Positions 48,524 to 59,800 of a DNA stretch of 64,000 nucleotides are shown here, piece after piece (within the stretch, counting starts at the first letter, position 1; each line of letters opens with the position of its first letter). The stretch is from Prorocentrum cordatum (Eukaryota > Sar > Dinophyceae > Prorocentrales > Prorocentraceae), in assembly GCA_963575745.1 (NCBI GenBank), contig CAUYUJ010017868.1, positions 125,545 through 189,544 on the forward strand. The letters are read 5' to 3'. The position numbers and the translations under genes were made by a program. The notes under the pieces were generated by a model, which did not search any database, had not been told where the DNA came from, and worked only from the letters and a program-made list of their open reading frames with translations.

Positions 48524-49426
48524 CTACTTCTTGGCCAGGAACAGGGCGCCCCTCCCTTTGCCCTTGCCCTTGGCCCCAAAGGCTATCTTAGAGACTTCCT
48601 TGGCGTACTTGGATCTGGGGCCGTGGTCCTCGCCAACCGTGAGGCCCAACTCGCGCAGGAGGCTGAAGGCCTGGAAGATGCCCCACATCTCCAGGAACAG
48701 GGGCGCGCGATTGGCTGCAAAGATCCACTTGCAATAGGCTGTGTCTTCGATGCCGTCGGGGTCCTCCGTGCGCACGGTGAAGCACCGCGCGGCCGCGATT
48801 GGGGCCCGCTCCGCCGAGCCGCCCACGTGCTTGAGCCACGAGAGCGCCTTATCGGCGGCCGCGCGCGCCTCGGCCCCTTGCTCGCCCTCCACGCGCGCGA
48901 GCACGGCCTCCCTGTGCTTCTCCATGTGGTTCGAAAGCCGGAACATCAGGGAGTTGAGCATCGCCGTCGGTTTCTTCCCGTAAGGGTGGCCTTTGTAGTC
49001 CTCGCCCGCCTCGTACGCGGCCTTGCGCGCGGTGGTTCCGGCCTCCTGGTACCGCTCTACCATGACCGCCATCTCCGCCATCAGAGGGTGCTCCACGGGC
49101 CCGGTCAGCACCACGTTTTCGTCTCGCATCTTCTGGGCCCTCTCGTCGTCCAGGGAAATCGTCAACCTCGATAGAGCCTCCAGCAGCCGCAGCTCCTTGG
49201 CCCGATTGCCCTTCGGATGCGGCACCCGGTCGCCCTCCCCGTCGTCCTCGTCCTCGTCCACGCGCTTGGCCTTCCCCGCGTCCTTGCCCTTGGCCTTTTC
49301 GGAGCCCTTCCGGTCCTTCTGCCCTGGGAAGTCGGGGACCTGCTGCCTGCCGGCCGCGGCCGCGGCCGCGCCCCCTCCCTCGATCTTGGCCGTCTTGCGC
49401 GGCGGGGACGAGATCGCCTCGAACAT
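48524..49426 (-). CDS. LINE-E ORF X: basic helical protein of unknown function
   Basis: I choose the ATG at 49426 (MFEAISSPPRK, 300 residues); the frame is open to 49525. It begins with a Lys/Gly/Ala-rich basic region (KDRKGSEKAKGKDAGKAKR, then an Asp/Glu patch). A compact mixed helical domain follows: LLEALSRLTISL, AEMAVMVERYQEA, NSLMFRLSNHMEKH, SWLKHVGGSAER, then CFTVRTEDPDGIEDTAYCKWIFAANR-like and LFLEMWGIFQAFSLL segments. It ends GAKGKGKGRG. The composition is balanced and protein-like, whereas the ORF2 frame overlapping it is Gly/Arg/Gln-rich, so ORF X is the real coding frame here. It may be an ORF1-like nucleic-acid binder placed after RT; I know no homologous family. Confidence 0.65.
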   Translation of the reverse strand: MFEAISSPPRKTAKIEGGGAAAAAAGRQQVPDFPGQKDRKGSEKAKGKDAGKAKRVDEDEDDGEGDRVPHPKGNRAKELRLLEALSRLTISLDDERAQKMRDENVVLTGPVEHPLMAEMAVMVERYQEAGTTARKAAYEAGEDYKGHPYGKKPTAMLNSLMFRLSNHMEKHREAVLARVEGEQGAEARAAADKALSWLKHVGGSAERAPIAAARCFTVRTEDPDGIEDTAYCKWIFAANRAPLFLEMWGIFQAFSLLRELGLTVGEDHGPRSKYAKEVSKIAFGAKGKGKGRGALFLAKK

Positions 49427-52400
49427 GACCACGTCCGAAGCTGGCGCGAGCGGCAGGTGCGTCGGGGGGTGCCAGACCCAGGCTCGAGCCGAGATCAACG
49501 CGGCGGGCAGCGCTGTCAAGAGCATCGGGGGCAGCCGGAACAGGGGCCACTGGGCACGCCTGCGGAGCGCTAGCGGGCCTTACAGGCGCAGCAGCCCCAG
49601 CCTTGCATCTGGACCGGAAGTGTCGAATGAGGGTATCGCGACGTGTAAACGATTTGTGGCACTGCGGACACTGGAGCTGGCCGAGAGGAACGGACTCGAC
49701 CAACTTATGCTTCCGGGCGAGATGGATACTGAGCCCCCGGGGACCGCGACACAGCACGCCGCACTCAGGACACGGCGTATGGGGCTCCGGAGGGTCCTCG
49801 ACCAAAGTAGAAGCAAACGCGAGCACGACATTGATGGAGTCGATCGGGATCCGAGCCAGCCACTCCAGCCAGGACACAGTAAGCTGATCCAACCCTCGAT
49901 CCACACCAAGCCCCTGAGCAAGCCCGCGGAGAGCATCGTCCCCGCGATCGTGCACCAACTGCAGATCCGATAATACAATGCGTTGCCGCACCGTCATCTG
50001 GCCCTCGACCCGCCTCCCCTCGAACTCGAACCTCCCGAAGAAAGCGGCCCTGACAGCGACCGTGGGGTCGTACTCTAGGGTGCCGAAGAGGGGGTTGTTA
50101 TCATCGTCGCGGAAAACGGGACTAACCACTTTGCGAATCCACTGCAGCCGCCTGAGTCTCAAGGAGGACTCGACCGTGGGGACATTGCATTTTTCACGCA
50201 CTGATTCAGATCGCACACGGGTGAGGTGCGCGGGCAAGCGTGCAAGGTGCCGAAGGCACCTGGTCTGGAACCTTTCCAAACGTAATAATGCAGCAGTGCT
50301 CCAGAACTTAGCCTCAAGAGCGTACATCAGTATAGAGCGGACAAGTGCTACCCACAGCGCCACCTTCGCCTGCAAGTCGAAGGCGTGGCACTTCCAGAAA
50401 CGAGCAGAAAGGCGGTGGTGTGCTGTGGATGCGGACTTCACCCTGGCCTTGGCCTCCACCGTCGGCGTCCCAGAAATCGCAGTGCGGGAGCCGAGGTACT
50501 TCGCGTGTTCACGGACAGTGATGCGCACGCCCTCGACTTGCACAAACAGCTGGCCTTTCTTGACCTTCCTGTTAAAGGCCTTCGCGCCAGCACCAAAGCA
50601 CCGGGCAGTAACCTCCAGCTTGGAATAATTGACCACGTAACGTTGCTCAACCAAGACCTGCGCGATCAGGGTGAGGAATGCATCCACGCAGGCGAAGTCG
50701 GGGAACAATTCCATGGCGCTCAAGTCGTCCATGAAGACGGTCTCTCCGACTTTGATGTCCACGCAATCCGAGCTCAGCCCTAAGAAGTTGTCAAGCTGCG
50801 GACTCAGCTTGGCCACGAACTGGTAGTTGTCCTCGCCCCTCGCGCCCTGGATGAGCCGCAAAGAGACGTCATACAATATAACGAAACATATGGGCCCCTC
50901 CACCGACCCTTGACGCACGCCCTGGTGGACCGAGAGGCGCCGCACCACGCGGCCTGTGCGAGTATCCTTCAACAAGATGTAAGTGCCGTTGTGGGCCTCC
51001 TCCAGTAGTAGGCGGAGACGCACGCGATCAGACATAGAAGCAAGTGTGCCCCAGAGCATTTCACGGTCGACATTGTCGAACGCCTTGCCTAGGTCAAAGA
51101 GCGCCTGCACCAATATCCAGCGAGACCGGGCATGGCCACGGCGCTTGTTGGCGGCGCAGGTGACACGATTGATAATCTCCTCCACAATGCCGATGGCGTC
51201 CCGCGTTGAGCGCCAAGGGAGGCCTCCAAACTGCACCGGCAACAAGGCGGAGGCGAAATCCAACATCGCAGGCTCCAGGAAGGTTTTGAGGAGCTGTTTC
51301 CCCCAGTGGCTGAGCAAAGACAAGTACCTGTAGTCGTTCTCAGGGTCCGAACCGTCCCCTTTGCCAGGCTTGCGAAGGGAGGCCATTTCACCATCCCGAA
51401 AAGAGGCAGGGAACGACACCAACGCACCCATTCCAGTGGACAGCTCCGCGAGGGGCTCCGCGATGATCTCGGATGCGAGCTTGAACAACTCACTGACTGC
51501 TCCCCGCAACGGCCCGCCAGGGCGTGCCGCAGAGATCGATAACCCGGCCTTGAAATTCGGCATCTGGTTGATCATAGACTCGATCATGGACGGTGTGAAG
51601 ACGTCGTAGTCGTCCAAGTCGTCGGCACAATTAGAAGCAGAGGTCAAGACAGGGCGCCTCGAACTGACACCAAACCTCTGCTTCAATCCCTGCTCGGTTA
51701 ATATATCCTCTGGGGCCCCAGGGTCTGGCAGATGAAGGCCGACGCGCGTGGCTCCGTAGATCTTTCCCAAGGCTTGTTCCCGGGCTGACAGTTCTTGGCG
51801 CGCAGACCAGCAGAGCTCCCCATCCAAGCGAATGGAAACAGCCGAGGCCTTGCCCTTGGGAGCTAACACCGAGATGAGTTTGTAAGCTCCTCGAGGGTCC
51901 CCGCGGGAAAAAGCCTCCTTCGCCTCCAGTGCAAGGCGCTGGGCGTTTGCCCGACGGTCCTGCCTAATCGCCGCCTTGGCCCTCTTAGCGGCCACCGTAG
52001 CCATATGCGCCACGTAGAAGCGCTGCTGCGAGAAAGCGAAGATGTCATGGAAGTAAACGTCGCTCAATAGCCTCAGCCATCTGTGCTTGTCCTCTATCAG
52101 CCTGAGGGTGGACGGCTGGAGCGCAGACAAACGACTGGGCGTGCGTTGGCCTGGACGGAGGACAAAGCCGGCGGCGATACCACTCCGCACCAGCAAATCC
52201 TCAAGCATTTCGTAGCCCCGGCCGGGATCGCGAAACGAGAGTGACTCCAACGACAGTTCGGCGAGACCTGCCTCCACCGAGGTTCGGAATTTAAGGGCCT
52301 TCTGTACGTCATCCGATTCGGACTGCACCAACGCATGTTCAGGGACATCTTGGACTGACTTAAGTGCCGCTGAGAGGGAAACTCGGTCCCAACGTGGGGT

Positions 52401-53753
52401 AGACTTCTTAGGTATGCCAATGATGTCCAGCGATATGTCCACGATACCGGCAACTGGACGATGATCGCGAAAGCCATTGAGTCCCACTGGGGCTGTAAAG
52501 TCCGTCCAAGCTGAAACGCCTGAGTGTCCCGCCAGCTTGACAATCAAGAAATCAATTCGGGAGTGCCCCCCCATCGGTCTAATCCAGGTCCAAGAAGGCG
52601 TGCGGGTACTGCCGAACGTGTTGAGCGCCTTAAGCCAGTAGTCGCGGAGGAGGGTCCGAAGTGAATCCCCGTTGTTACTGCGGTTGGGCGTATACAAACG
52701 GGAGCTCTTGAGTCCTACGTAGGGAGCTTCGGGCCGCAAGTCGCCGTTGTTGTCCAGGCCCCAGATGAGAGTGGCTCGCTTATGGTTGCCGAGTAACTGA
52801 AGAACGTGATATGCGTGTTTCCAAAATAACTTCTGCTGTTCTCTGTTGGCGGCAACATCTTGGTCCGTTGTGTTTTCCCCTATCCAAATCGAGCGCGGCG
52901 CGTTCCCATTCAATATATATAGGTCGCTGGCCGTTCTGGAGGTACCCATGCGGACGCGAACTCCAACGAGTTTGCCTGGCATCCAAACGTGGCGACACAC
53001 GATCGAGTAAGAGGGGAAGGCCGAAGTGTCCAACGCGATGAGAAGCCCGTCGTGAGCCGTCGCCGAAGACTTCGGAAAAGAAATGATGTGGTAACCCACG
53101 GCCGTCCACTCGATCGAGAGGTCCATGCAAGTGCCTTGCATCAGCACGATCTTCGCGTCGATGCTCCGCGTGTACTTGAGGATCTCGTGGAGCCGTCCCG
53201 CAACCTTCAAAGACTCCGCGTTATATGACCAAACTTTGACTCGGTCCGCTTGGGCTGTGGTCGGGCGCGGTCGCCGCCCCGGGCGCCGCCCACGACTTGT
53301 CTCATGTTTCGGTAGCTCTGCGAATAATATGTGTCCCTGCGAACGTGCACCAAGTGACTCATGCATGCTTGTGAAAAGCTCCAGGGGCGCCAGGCACGCG
53401 GCGTTCGCCTTCGTGTACTCGCGTCCTCTGTAAAAACAACGTCCCAGAAAGAGTAATAGGCGTACGGCTCGCCGCAAGGCCCACTTGTGGGTCGGTCTGC
53501 CCGTGTTCCCTGCATCGTTGTCCTCATGCTGCTCCATGCATGCAGGTGCGTCGCGCTCGGGCGGGCGCGACACCCTCAGCTCACCCACATCACGTGAAAC
53601 AAGAGATGCTACACGGGCGGGGGCGGACTTGGGACCGCCAGCTGAGCAATGAATACGACTGGTCTCTGGCAACGCTCGAGCCAGAGCCTTCCCCCCTCCT
53701 CTGTGGATCTCCGCCGCTCCTCCTGCGGCTGAGGCTGCGGAGTGTTTTGCCAC
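48849..53753 (-). CDS. LINE-E ORF2: endonuclease, RT and C2H2 fingers
   Basis: The frame is open for 1634 codons, but the real protein probably begins near the ATG at 53537 and its recognisable part ends near 49600. Endonuclease: KVWSYNAESLK, VLMQGTC (canonical QE altered to QG), WGLDNNGD (replacing GDFN), HSRIDFLIV, FRDHRPV. RT: KPGKGDGSDPENDYRYLSLL, motif A LFDLGKAFDNVD (about 51063-51098), motif B HQGVRQGSVEGP, motif C FMDDL (50721-50735). Fingers: CPECGVLC then HLARKH, and CPQCHKSF then HFRSRC. Odd points are the weak first endonuclease motif and the Gly/Arg tail, which is a shadow of ORF X. It has no visible RNase H. Confidence 0.85.
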   Translation of the reverse strand: MAKHSAASAAGGAAEIHRGGGKALARALPETSRIHCSAGGPKSAPARVASLVSRDVGELRVSRPPERDAPACMEQHEDNDAGNTGRPTHKWALRRAVRLLLFLGRCFYRGREYTKANAACLAPLELFTSMHESLGARSQGHILFAELPKHETSRGRRPGRRPRPTTAQADRVKVWSYNAESLKVAGRLHEILKYTRSIDAKIVLMQGTCMDLSIEWTAVGYHIISFPKSSATAHDGLLIALDTSAFPSYSIVCRHVWMPGKLVGVRVRMGTSRTASDLYILNGNAPRSIWIGENTTDQDVAANREQQKLFWKHAYHVLQLLGNHKRATLIWGLDNNGDLRPEAPYVGLKSSRLYTPNRSNNGDSLRTLLRDYWLKALNTFGSTRTPSWTWIRPMGGHSRIDFLIVKLAGHSGVSAWTDFTAPVGLNGFRDHRPVAGIVDISLDIIGIPKKSTPRWDRVSLSAALKSVQDVPEHALVQSESDDVQKALKFRTSVEAGLAELSLESLSFRDPGRGYEMLEDLLVRSGIAAGFVLRPGQRTPSRLSALQPSTLRLIEDKHRWLRLLSDVYFHDIFAFSQQRFYVAHMATVAAKRAKAAIRQDRRANAQRLALEAKEAFSRGDPRGAYKLISVLAPKGKASAVSIRLDGELCWSARQELSAREQALGKIYGATRVGLHLPDPGAPEDILTEQGLKQRFGVSSRRPVLTSASNCADDLDDYDVFTPSMIESMINQMPNFKAGLSISAARPGGPLRGAVSELFKLASEIIAEPLAELSTGMGALVSFPASFRDGEMASLRKPGKGDGSDPENDYRYLSLLSHWGKQLLKTFLEPAMLDFASALLPVQFGGLPWRSTRDAIGIVEEIINRVTCAANKRRGHARSRWILVQALFDLGKAFDNVDREMLWGTLASMSDRVRLRLLLEEAHNGTYILLKDTRTGRVVRRLSVHQGVRQGSVEGPICFVILYDVSLRLIQGARGEDNYQFVAKLSPQLDNFLGLSSDCVDIKVGETVFMDDLSAMELFPDFACVDAFLTLIAQVLVEQRYVVNYSKLEVTARCFGAGAKAFNRKVKKGQLFVQVEGVRITVREHAKYLGSRTAISGTPTVEAKARVKSASTAHHRLSARFWKCHAFDLQAKVALWVALVRSILMYALEAKFWSTAALLRLERFQTRCLRHLARLPAHLTRVRSESVREKCNVPTVESSLRLRRLQWIRKVVSPVFRDDDNNPLFGTLEYDPTVAVRAAFFGRFEFEGRRVEGQMTVRQRIVLSDLQLVHDRGDDALRGLAQGLGVDRGLDQLTVSWLEWLARIPIDSINVVLAFASTLVEDPPEPHTPCPECGVLCRGPRGLSIHLARKHKLVESVPLGQLQCPQCHKSFTRRDTLIRHFRSRCKAGAAAPVRPASAPQACPVAPVPAAPDALDSAARRVDLGSSLGLAPPDAPAARASFGRGHVRGDLVPAAQDGQDRGRGRGRGRGRQAAGPRLPRAEGPEGLRKGQGQGRGEGQARGRGRGRRGGRPGAASEGQSGQGAAAAGGSIEVDDFPGRREGPEDARRKRGADRARGAPSDGGDGGHGRAVPGGRNHRAQGRVRGGRGLQRPPLREETDGDAQLPDVPAFEPHGEAQGGRARARGGRARGRGARGRR

Positions 53754-53847
53754 GGGTGGCTGAGGCCCTCGGTGCCCTTCCTCGCGGCCTTCGTCGGGGA
53801 CGGCAGGGCCTGCAGGAAGAGAGGGTGCGTGCGCCTGCGTGCGCCTC

Positions 53848-53856
53848 CTCTGTTGC

Positions 53857-53897
<41 letters not shown>

Positions 53898-54125
53898 CTG
53901 TTCCTCCTCCTCCTCCTCCTCCTCCTCCTCCTCCTCCTCCTCCTTCCTCCTCCTCCTCCTCCGCTCCTCTCCTCCTCCTCCTCCTCCTCCTCCTCCTCAT
54001 CCTCCTCCTCCTCCGCTCCTCTCCCTCCTCCTCCTATCCTCCCCTCCTCCTCCTCCTCGTGCTCGTCCTCCCTTCTCCTTATCTTCCTCCTCCTCCTCCT
54101 CCTCCTCCTCCTCCATCTCTTCCTC
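53848..54125. repeat. CTG then CTC array, 5' side of LINE-E
   Basis: CTG repeats (53848-53902) followed by CTC repeats with interruptions. Confidence 0.95.
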
Positions 54126-54540
54126 CTCATCATCATTAGCATCATCATCACCAGTATCATCAGCATCATGAACACCATCATCATCGACATCCACATCAGC
54201 TTCAGCATCAACTTCGACATCATCATCCTCATCGTCATCATCCACAGCAGCATCAGCATCGTCGATCATGATCATCAGCATCAGCAGCAGCATTATAATC
54301 AGCATCACCTGCATCATCACCATCAGCATCACCAGCATCACCAGCATGGTGGGCATCGCAAATCTGTCCATCACCGCCACGGCGACGACGTCATCATCAT
54401 CGTCGTCGCCATCATCATCACCAGCATTCTCATCATCACCATCACCATCAGCATCATCAACATCATCATCATCCTCATCAGCAGCATCATAATCAGCAGC
54501 ATCATAATCAGCAACATCACCATCATCATCAGCATCAACA
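54126..54540. repeat. CAT/ATC trinucleotide array, diverged
   Basis: CAT repeats with many CAG, AAC and GAC variants and a unique island at about 54345-54395. More decayed than the array at 25030. Confidence 0.93.
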
Positions 54541-54635
54541 GTATGGCGTCTTTTTGTTTGTCGGCAGTCGCGCGCCAGAGCGACATGTGCGTGCGTTGGT
54601 GCAAATAGCAGACCTCCCCCAGTCAGCGGGGCCGA

Positions 54636-54756
54636 CTCCAACGACAGTGACCCAGAAGTGCCTGTCACGCCGACGGGGGACTAAGTGGGGGCCCGCCCCA
54701 ACGACGGCTATCCAGAAGGGCATGTCACGCCGAAGGTGGACTAAGTGGTATTACCC
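54636..54756 (+). repeat. 60-bp direct repeat
   Basis: Two copies with period 60: CCAACGACAGTGACCCAGAAG and CCAACGACGGCTATCCAGAAG, each followed by TGTCACGCCGA and GGACTAAGTGG. A third, diverged copy is at about 55790-55850 (CTACGACGGCCACCCATTAG, TGTCACGCCGCAGG, GAGTGGCATT). Confidence 0.8.
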
Positions 54757-56879
54757 CGCAATGGGGCCTCCCCATCAAAGTCGCCACGTGGTATTATCCC
54801 CCAAGGGGGCCTCCGCCCTTCGGACCGCTCCTGAAGGGCCCAGGGTTCGATGAGGCAGGCTGTAGAGGGTGCTCGCTTTCCCCCTAACGGCAGGGGGGGG
54901 GGGGGGCAGAGTCCCGATCCTAATCCCTGGGTCAACGCGGCCCGCAGGGCCAGGTCTCTGAAACTATTACATCCACACTCCACCTTTCCCTCTTCTCTGG
55001 CTCACAAGCCACGCAATTTGACATCTGCCCCTCGGGCAGCGGAACGGCGAGCGCACCGAACCGAAGTGAGGGGCGCGAGGCCGCCAATCCCCTCTCGAAG
55101 GAAGCACACAAGGCTACATCGGGTACCTTATCGCAAGCCCTTAGTCTTAGTAATTTATGCCGATCTTTGACACGATCCGCTCGCCAGACGGAAATAGCGC
55201 CCCCCGCAAGTCCCTAACTTGGCTAACACGCCGTTTTTTGGCTCCCAGTCTGGATAGCATACAGACCTTGTGGGTGACGGACGGATTTCTGCACTTGATC
55301 ACCGGGGCCAGACGCGCTGCTGACCGTGCGGCGCGCTCGCTTGCCTTCGCGCCTCCGGGCCTCGGCCCAGCATTGTCGGCTCAGCGCGGCCGGTCCGCCC
55401 CGCTGCCGCCGACCTCGCCGGCGCCTGCGATGGCTCCCACGCCCAGTGCCGCCCCCGGGTGCTGCGAGGGCGCTCCTGTGGCCACTCTCTAGCAGTCGCC
55501 CCGCTGCCTGCAATCTGCGAGAGCGCCGCCTCTCGCGTCGCGATGGACGCCGGTTTTGGCGCCGCGTACCCCCTTGCACTTCGCCAGAGCAGCCGCCGAC
55601 GACGCAACGGCGCATGTTCTCGATTTCGCTGAGGTTGGCCCGGGCAGAGTGCACGCCCGTGCCCTGGCGACCACCCTGGTGCTGCACAGCACGTGCTGTC
55701 GGTGCTGCAGCCGTCTCTTTCCCAGCAGCGCTGGGGGGCAAACTCCTTCCGCCCGGCGGGCATTGCGCTGGCTCGAGCTCGGCGGGGCCCACCCCTACGA
55801 CGGCCACCCATTAGGGCCTGTCACGCCGCAGGGACGCTGAGTGGCATTGCCCTCGCCGGGCCCCCCCCCAGCACAGTCACCGCGTGGCACGGGCCCTCAA
55901 GGGGGCCTAACCTGCGTGGGGCCCTGCCAGGCCAGCGGCACCTCGGCCACTCTGCGGGAGTTCGGAGTAGCTAGAGCAGTCTCCACCCGTCATGGTTGCC
56001 CACAACCAGCACCCACCGCTCCTGTACCCAGCGGCCCCCGTGGCCTTCCAGAGGATCCCCCCCCGAGTCGCTCGGCGCCCATTGAGGGCCCAGCGGGGGC
56101 ATCGCCAAGCCCCCAGGGATTGCCCTGGCTAGCCAGCGGTCACCTCCACACTGCCGAGCCTTAGGCCCCACCCTAGCGAGCTCCCCGACCGCCTCGCCAG
56201 CGACGGAGCCCCCTGGGGGTTCGCCCTGAAATCCGCGACGTTAGAAAGGCCACCGCGCCTAACCCAAGTGCTGGACACCGACCCTACGCGCGGTCCCGCT
56301 GCATGGGCCACCGCGCGCCTTCGCGGAGTCATCGGCCACAGCTTTTCGAAAAAGTGACCTTTGCACTGCCTCGCCGCGGCGCAGTCCCTTCAGCAGCGCT
56401 GAGTTTTCGGCGCGTTCGCCCGCGCGCCGCGGCCTGCCCGTGGACGCATGTCCCCCGCTGGGCGGGCGGCAGCAGAAGCGCCGCCAGCGCGACAGCGGGC
56501 GCCGGTCAGCTGCTGCGCTGGATCGTTCAGCGGTCAGCTCCTTGGCACCGCTCGTTCCTGCAGGGCTGGCATCCGACAGGGCGGGCCCGTCGTGACGCGT
56601 GGACACCGTGCAACGGCTCGACTCCAAGTACCAGGCCCCCCTCACGTCAGCGGGATAACCCCGCGCGCCAGAGGCCCCCCCCCTCCGCCGATTCAGAACC
56701 ACGCGGACCACGAGAGCGCCCGAAGGGATCTTATCGAGCCCACGAGCGGCCAGAGTGAGCCCACAGGGCCCTTGGCCCAGGCTTCAATGACGAGGACCGC
56801 CAACCTGTGACTTCTCTGCGCCAATCGGGGGGCCGTCGCTTCCCGCCAACGGCGGGGGCGGGGGGGACTGGTTACCGGC
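54757..56879. other. GC-rich region, no supported gene
   Basis: Long frames exist on both strands simply because stop codons are rare at this GC content. CCCC-rich stretches, a GGGGGGGG run (54894-54905) and diverged 60-bp repeat words (GGCCTGTCACGCC, CGTGGTATTA, GTGGCACGGG) occur. The stretch 54990-55300 is the least repetitive, with its own frame (55157-55492), but no motif identifies it. Confidence 0.4.
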
Positions 56880-59800
56880 GGGGTGCTTGAGACCGTCGCG
56901 TCGTCCAGGCGGACACCGCGGCGCTGCTTGACCCTACAGGCCCCAGACGAGCGCTCGAGCGCCTCGCGCCGGTCACCGCAGCGCCGCCCAGCTCACCAGC
57001 GCCGATGCGGGCCCCAAGGCGCTGCTGGATGCCAGCAGGGTGACCGAGCACGCGGCTGTGAACACTGCGGCGCTGTTCGTCTCCGTAGAGCTGGGCAGCT
57101 GGGCACAGAGGGGGGCCTCGTCCAAGACGAAGTTGGCCACCTGGTACTGGCCGAACCTGTCGGCCTGTTGTCCTGGACAGGGGGCGTTGTTCGAGTTCAC
57201 AGAGCTGGGTGCCGATGGTGCCGCTCATCTCCGTCGGGCTGGACACCGCCCGAGTGCTGGGGTACGCGAGGCTGAGCATTGCGTTGCCCCGTCCCTCTCC
57301 GTGGAGCTGAACGCTGAGGGGGTGCTCGACCACGTCGAGGTGGGCGCTGCAGCACTGCTCGCAGCCGCGAGCCTGGGCCACGGCGGGTTGCCCAGGCACG
57401 CCGTGCTGGGCGCTGTGGCACTGCTCGGCCCTGTGAAGGTGGACGCCAGTAGTGTGCCCGACCTTGCCGAGGTGGACCCTCAAGTACCACTCGACTCCAG
57501 CCGGCTGGCTCTTCGCGGGCCATTCGAGCGCAATGTGCCCGAACCCGTGGCACAGCTCATCTCCGAAGAGCTGGAGACCAACTTGGCGCTCGACTACGTC
57601 GAGGTGCACACCCTGGTGCTGCTCGACTCCGTTGGGCTGGACACCAGCCGCGTGCTCGAACTCGTCGCGCTATGCTCCGCGGCACCGCTCGACCCCCTAG
57701 AGCAGGGCGCCGACGGGTGGCCCAGCCACGTCGAGGTGGTCACCGAGATACTGCTTGACCCTGTCGAGCTGGGTACCAGCACAGAGCACACCCCCGCAGC
57801 GCTGGGCCCCGCAGCACTGCGCGACTCTGCTGCCCTTGAGGCGCTCGGCTGCGCCGAGTTAGGCACCGTGGTGCTGCTGAACCCCCGCGGGCCAGCTGCT
57901 GCGCGAGCGCTCGGCCACAGCGAGCTAAACGCCCCGTTGCCACTCGACTCTGTAGGGCGACAGAATGCTCGACCACGCCGACGCGGGCAAGTGACGCACT
58001 GCTCGACTCCGTCGGGCCGAGCACCCCTGGGGCGATCGAGCCCGTCGTGCTGGCCCTTTTCGGCGCCGTTCGACTCCACTGAGCTGAGCACCCGCGGGGC
58101 GCTCGACCGCGCCCAAGCGGGCGCCGCCGCGTCGCGCGACCCCGTCAGGCTGGATACACTGGGAGGGCCGAGCACGCCGCGCTGGCCGCCCCTGGGCCAG
58201 GCAGACCTCGGGAGGCGGCACGAATGACAATGAGGCCCCCCACGGCACAGGTGAGCTCCCTTCTCAAGGCCCCCCCCTGGAGCCCGCGCGGGGCCACTCC
58301 TGCCCGAGAGTCAACTATTCCTGCCAACGGCAGTGGTGCACGCCATGGTGCTGCTCGCCCCGACTTTGTCGTGGTCGGCGACGTCGGGGCGCTGCTCGTC
58401 TCCTCGCCGCTGGCCCCCAACGGGGTGCCCGAGCAGGAGCGATGAACGCTGCGGCACTGCTTGACACCTAGAGCTAGGCACCGCCGCGGCCTCCCCGATA
58501 GGGTGATCGAGAGCGTTGGCGTGGATGCCTTGGCACTCCCTGACTGCGCCAAAGTGGATGCCGGCCGGGTGCCCGCGCGCGCCTCGACACGTGGCACTGC
58601 TTGATTTCGTGGAGCCGCTCTCCTCCGCAGTGCTTGACACTGACAGAGTGCCCGACCACGTCGATGTGGGCACTGCGGAACTGTTCGACTGCGCAGCGCA
58701 GGACACCGCCGCGGCGCCTGGCCTTGTCGAGGCGTACGCCGTGGTGCCGCTCGACTCCGCCGCGCCTGACGCCATCGTGGTGCTCGGACACGCCGTGCTG
58801 GGCACCGTGGCGCTGCTCGGCGCCGCGTGGCTGGACACCGACGGGGTGCTTGACCATGTCGAGGCGGACACTGGGGCACTGCTCGACTGCGTAGGGCTGG
58901 GCGCCCACGCGGCGCTCGCTCGACCACGTCGAGGTGCACGCCGCGGTACTACTCGCCGTCACCGAAACGACCCCGCAGAGCCTGGCACTGACCGAGTGCT
59001 CGACCCCGTCGCGGTGGACACTGTGGCACTGTTCGACTCCGTGGAGCTGGACACCGACGCGGTGCCCAACCGCGCCGAAATGAACGCCACACCACTGCTC
59101 GCCTCAGCCCAGCCAGATACCAGCGGCGTGCTCGCGCACGTCGTGTTGCATGCCGTGGCACTGCCTGACCCTGTAGAGCCAGGGCCCGATGGGGGTGCTC
59201 GACCAAGTCGAGGCGGACGCCTTGGTGCTGCTCGACTGCGCAGGGTTGGGGCCCATGCAGTGTCCGACCATGCCCAGGTGGGCACTATGACGCTGCTCGA
59301 CCCCGCCGTGCCAGACACCAGCTAAGTGCCCGCGCACGTTGCGCTGGACACAATGGTTCTGCGTGACCCCCTAGAGCCAAATGCCGACGGGTGCTCGGCC
59401 ACGTCGGGGTTGGCACCGTGGTAGCACTCGACTGCGCAGAGCTTGGCGCCGACTCGGCGCTCGACCACGTCGTGGTGGACACCGCGGTGCCCCCCGACTC
59501 CGCCCCGCCAGTGGCCAGCGGGGGGTCGACCACGTAGTGCTGAACACCGTGGTACTGCTTGACACCCCGCGTCTGGGCGAACGCCGTGGTACTGCTCGTT
59601 AGTGCAAAGCTGGACACCATCGAGGTGTTCGAGCCCGTCGAGATGGATATTGCGGGGCCGCTCGACTCCGCCGTGCCAGGCACCCGCTGGGTGCCCGAGC
59701 ACGCAGTGCAGGCCACCGCGGTACCGTTCAACTCCGTGGAGCTGGACACCGACGGGGTGCTCGACCACGTCGAGGCGGACGTCGTGGCGCTGCTCGATGA

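Larger units (their letters stand above)
47936..53847 (-). mobile_element. LINE-E, EN-RT element with zinc fingers and a downstream ORF
   Basis: Minus-strand order: N-terminal unknown region, APE-like endonuclease, RT, two C2H2-like fingers, then an overlapping 300-residue ORF and about 590 bp of 3' sequence. RNase H is not visible, which separates it from LINE-A to D. Microsatellites border both ends (CTG/CTC at 53848, CTC at 47935). Its 3' end carries GCGCAGGAG just before the array, a word also found at the LINE-A 3' end. No ORF1 is visible upstream. Confidence 0.8.

Noticed and set aside
48849-49500. Gly/Arg-rich C-terminal tail of LINE-E ORF2
   Set aside because: It overlaps ORF X in another frame, and ORF X has the better protein composition; the tail is probably a shadow.
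54830-54870. tRNA T-loop-like GGTTCGATG
   Set aside because: No acceptor stem or anticodon arm can be built around it.
55157-55492. 111-codon frame in unique sequence as a host gene
   Set aside because: Stops are rare at this GC content, the opposite strand is open too, and no motif supports it.
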